Origin: DASQPR01 sp035713725
Lineage (GTDB): Bacteria > Actinomycetota > Actinomycetes > Mycobacteriales > Micromonosporaceae
Length of the DNA: 12,759 nt
Assembly: GCA_035713725.1 (NCBI GenBank)
Contig: DASTMZ010000147.1
Span: 1 to 12,759, forward strand
Reading direction: 5' to 3'
Shown here: positions 12,505 to 12,759 of the stretch, one piece after another
Numbering within the stretch: the stretch's first letter is position 1
Layout: each line of letters begins with the position of its first letter
Notes under the pieces: model-generated
Database searches by the model: none
The model's input: only the letters and a program-made list of their open reading frames with translations
What the model was told of the DNA's origin: nothing
Program-made: the position numbers and the translations under genes

Positions 12505-12759
12505 AGCGATTCTCCATTCATCGTGCGGTATTCGACCGCGTCTTCAGTGAGAGCTACGTAGGCGTCTTCGAGTGAGGCGGCGCCACCGACGAACGCGTCA
12601 ACCGACGTGTCGGCGAGTAGCCGGCCGCGTCCGATGACGACGAGGTGTTGCGCGGTCTGCGCCATCTCGCTCATCAGGTGCGACGAGACGAATACCGTGC
12701 GGCCCTGCGCGGCCATGTCCCGCAGCAGCGCACGGATCCACCGGATGCCCTCCACGTCG
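12501..12759 (-). CDS. ABC transporter ATP-binding protein (5' partial)
   Basis: Only the last 86 residues are in the window; the frame is open at the right edge and the GTG at 12755 is internal. The fragment begins just after the D-loop (DVEGIRWIRALLRDMAAQGRTVF). It contains the H-loop SSHLMSEMAQTAQHLVVI, whose His contacts ATP gamma-phosphate, then GRGRLLADTSV. In the relatives I know, a C-terminal domain of about 60-80 residues separates ADTSV from the closing SLEDAxxxLTxDAVEYR motif. Here the two are joined almost directly (VDAFVGGAASLEDAYVALTEDAVEYRT), so that region appears deleted in frame. Walker A/B and the signature motif lie outside the window. It overlaps the permease by 4 bp and forms a two-gene exporter unit with it. 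Confidence 0.9.
   Translation of the reverse strand, partial: DVEGIRWIRALLRDMAAQGRTVFVSSHLMSEMAQTAQHLVVIGRGRLLADTSVDAFVGGAASLEDAYVALTEDAVEYRTMNGESL

Noticed and set aside
11047..12561. 504-codon plus-strand frame opposite ribF and the ABC permease
   Set aside because: Low-complexity composition typical of antisense GC-rich frames; the minus strand has well-defined genes.
1..12759. A new multigene defence, secretion or biosynthetic system
   Set aside because: The genes are housekeeping or isolated single-function families with no shared operon logic, no mobile element and no effector-like proteins.

Overview
The window is high-GC DNA (I estimate just under 70%) with frequent GTG starts, few U-tract terminators and an rpsO-pnp-M16 peptidase-dapB gene order typical of Actinomycetota. 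Protein motifs point the same way, including an ABC-2 permease opening SEWTKLR and a methyltransferase opening MIYQHPLAYLL. I cannot place it below phylum with confidence.

Layout, left to right. A partial DUF4097 beta-repeat protein (+) meets a small membrane protein of the DUF2752 family (-) across a strong hairpin. Next comes the remnant of a SAM-dependent methyltransferase (+), broken by an internal deletion and frameshift. It converges on a YcaQ/AlkZ-type DNA glycosylase-like protein (-). Two GNAT acetyltransferases (+) form a tandem pair that converges on dapB (-) across three 39-bp tandem hairpin repeats. The rest of the window is read from the minus strand: ABC ATPase (partial) and permease, then ribF, rpsO, pnp, an M16 zinc peptidase and dapB.

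The right-hand block is housekeeping: FMN/FAD synthesis (ribF), ribosomal protein uS15 (rpsO), RNA decay (pnp), a processing-peptidase-like protease and lysine/diaminopimelate synthesis (dapB). The spacers ribF-rpsO (201 bp) and rpsO-pnp (357 bp) hold several inverted repeats, some of which could form alternative pairings. The pnp-M16 spacer holds a perfect 13-bp-stem hairpin. The block is therefore probably several transcription units rather than one simple operon. The ABC exporter pair sits where truB often precedes ribF in related genomes.

I see no evidence for a novel multigene system. The more interesting signals are structural: competing pairings in the two spacers, the 39-bp hairpin repeat, two 15-bp tandem duplications before ribF, a Glu-to-Val change in the glycosylase-like protein, and apparent internal deletions in the methyltransferase (frame-breaking) and the ABC ATPase (in frame).
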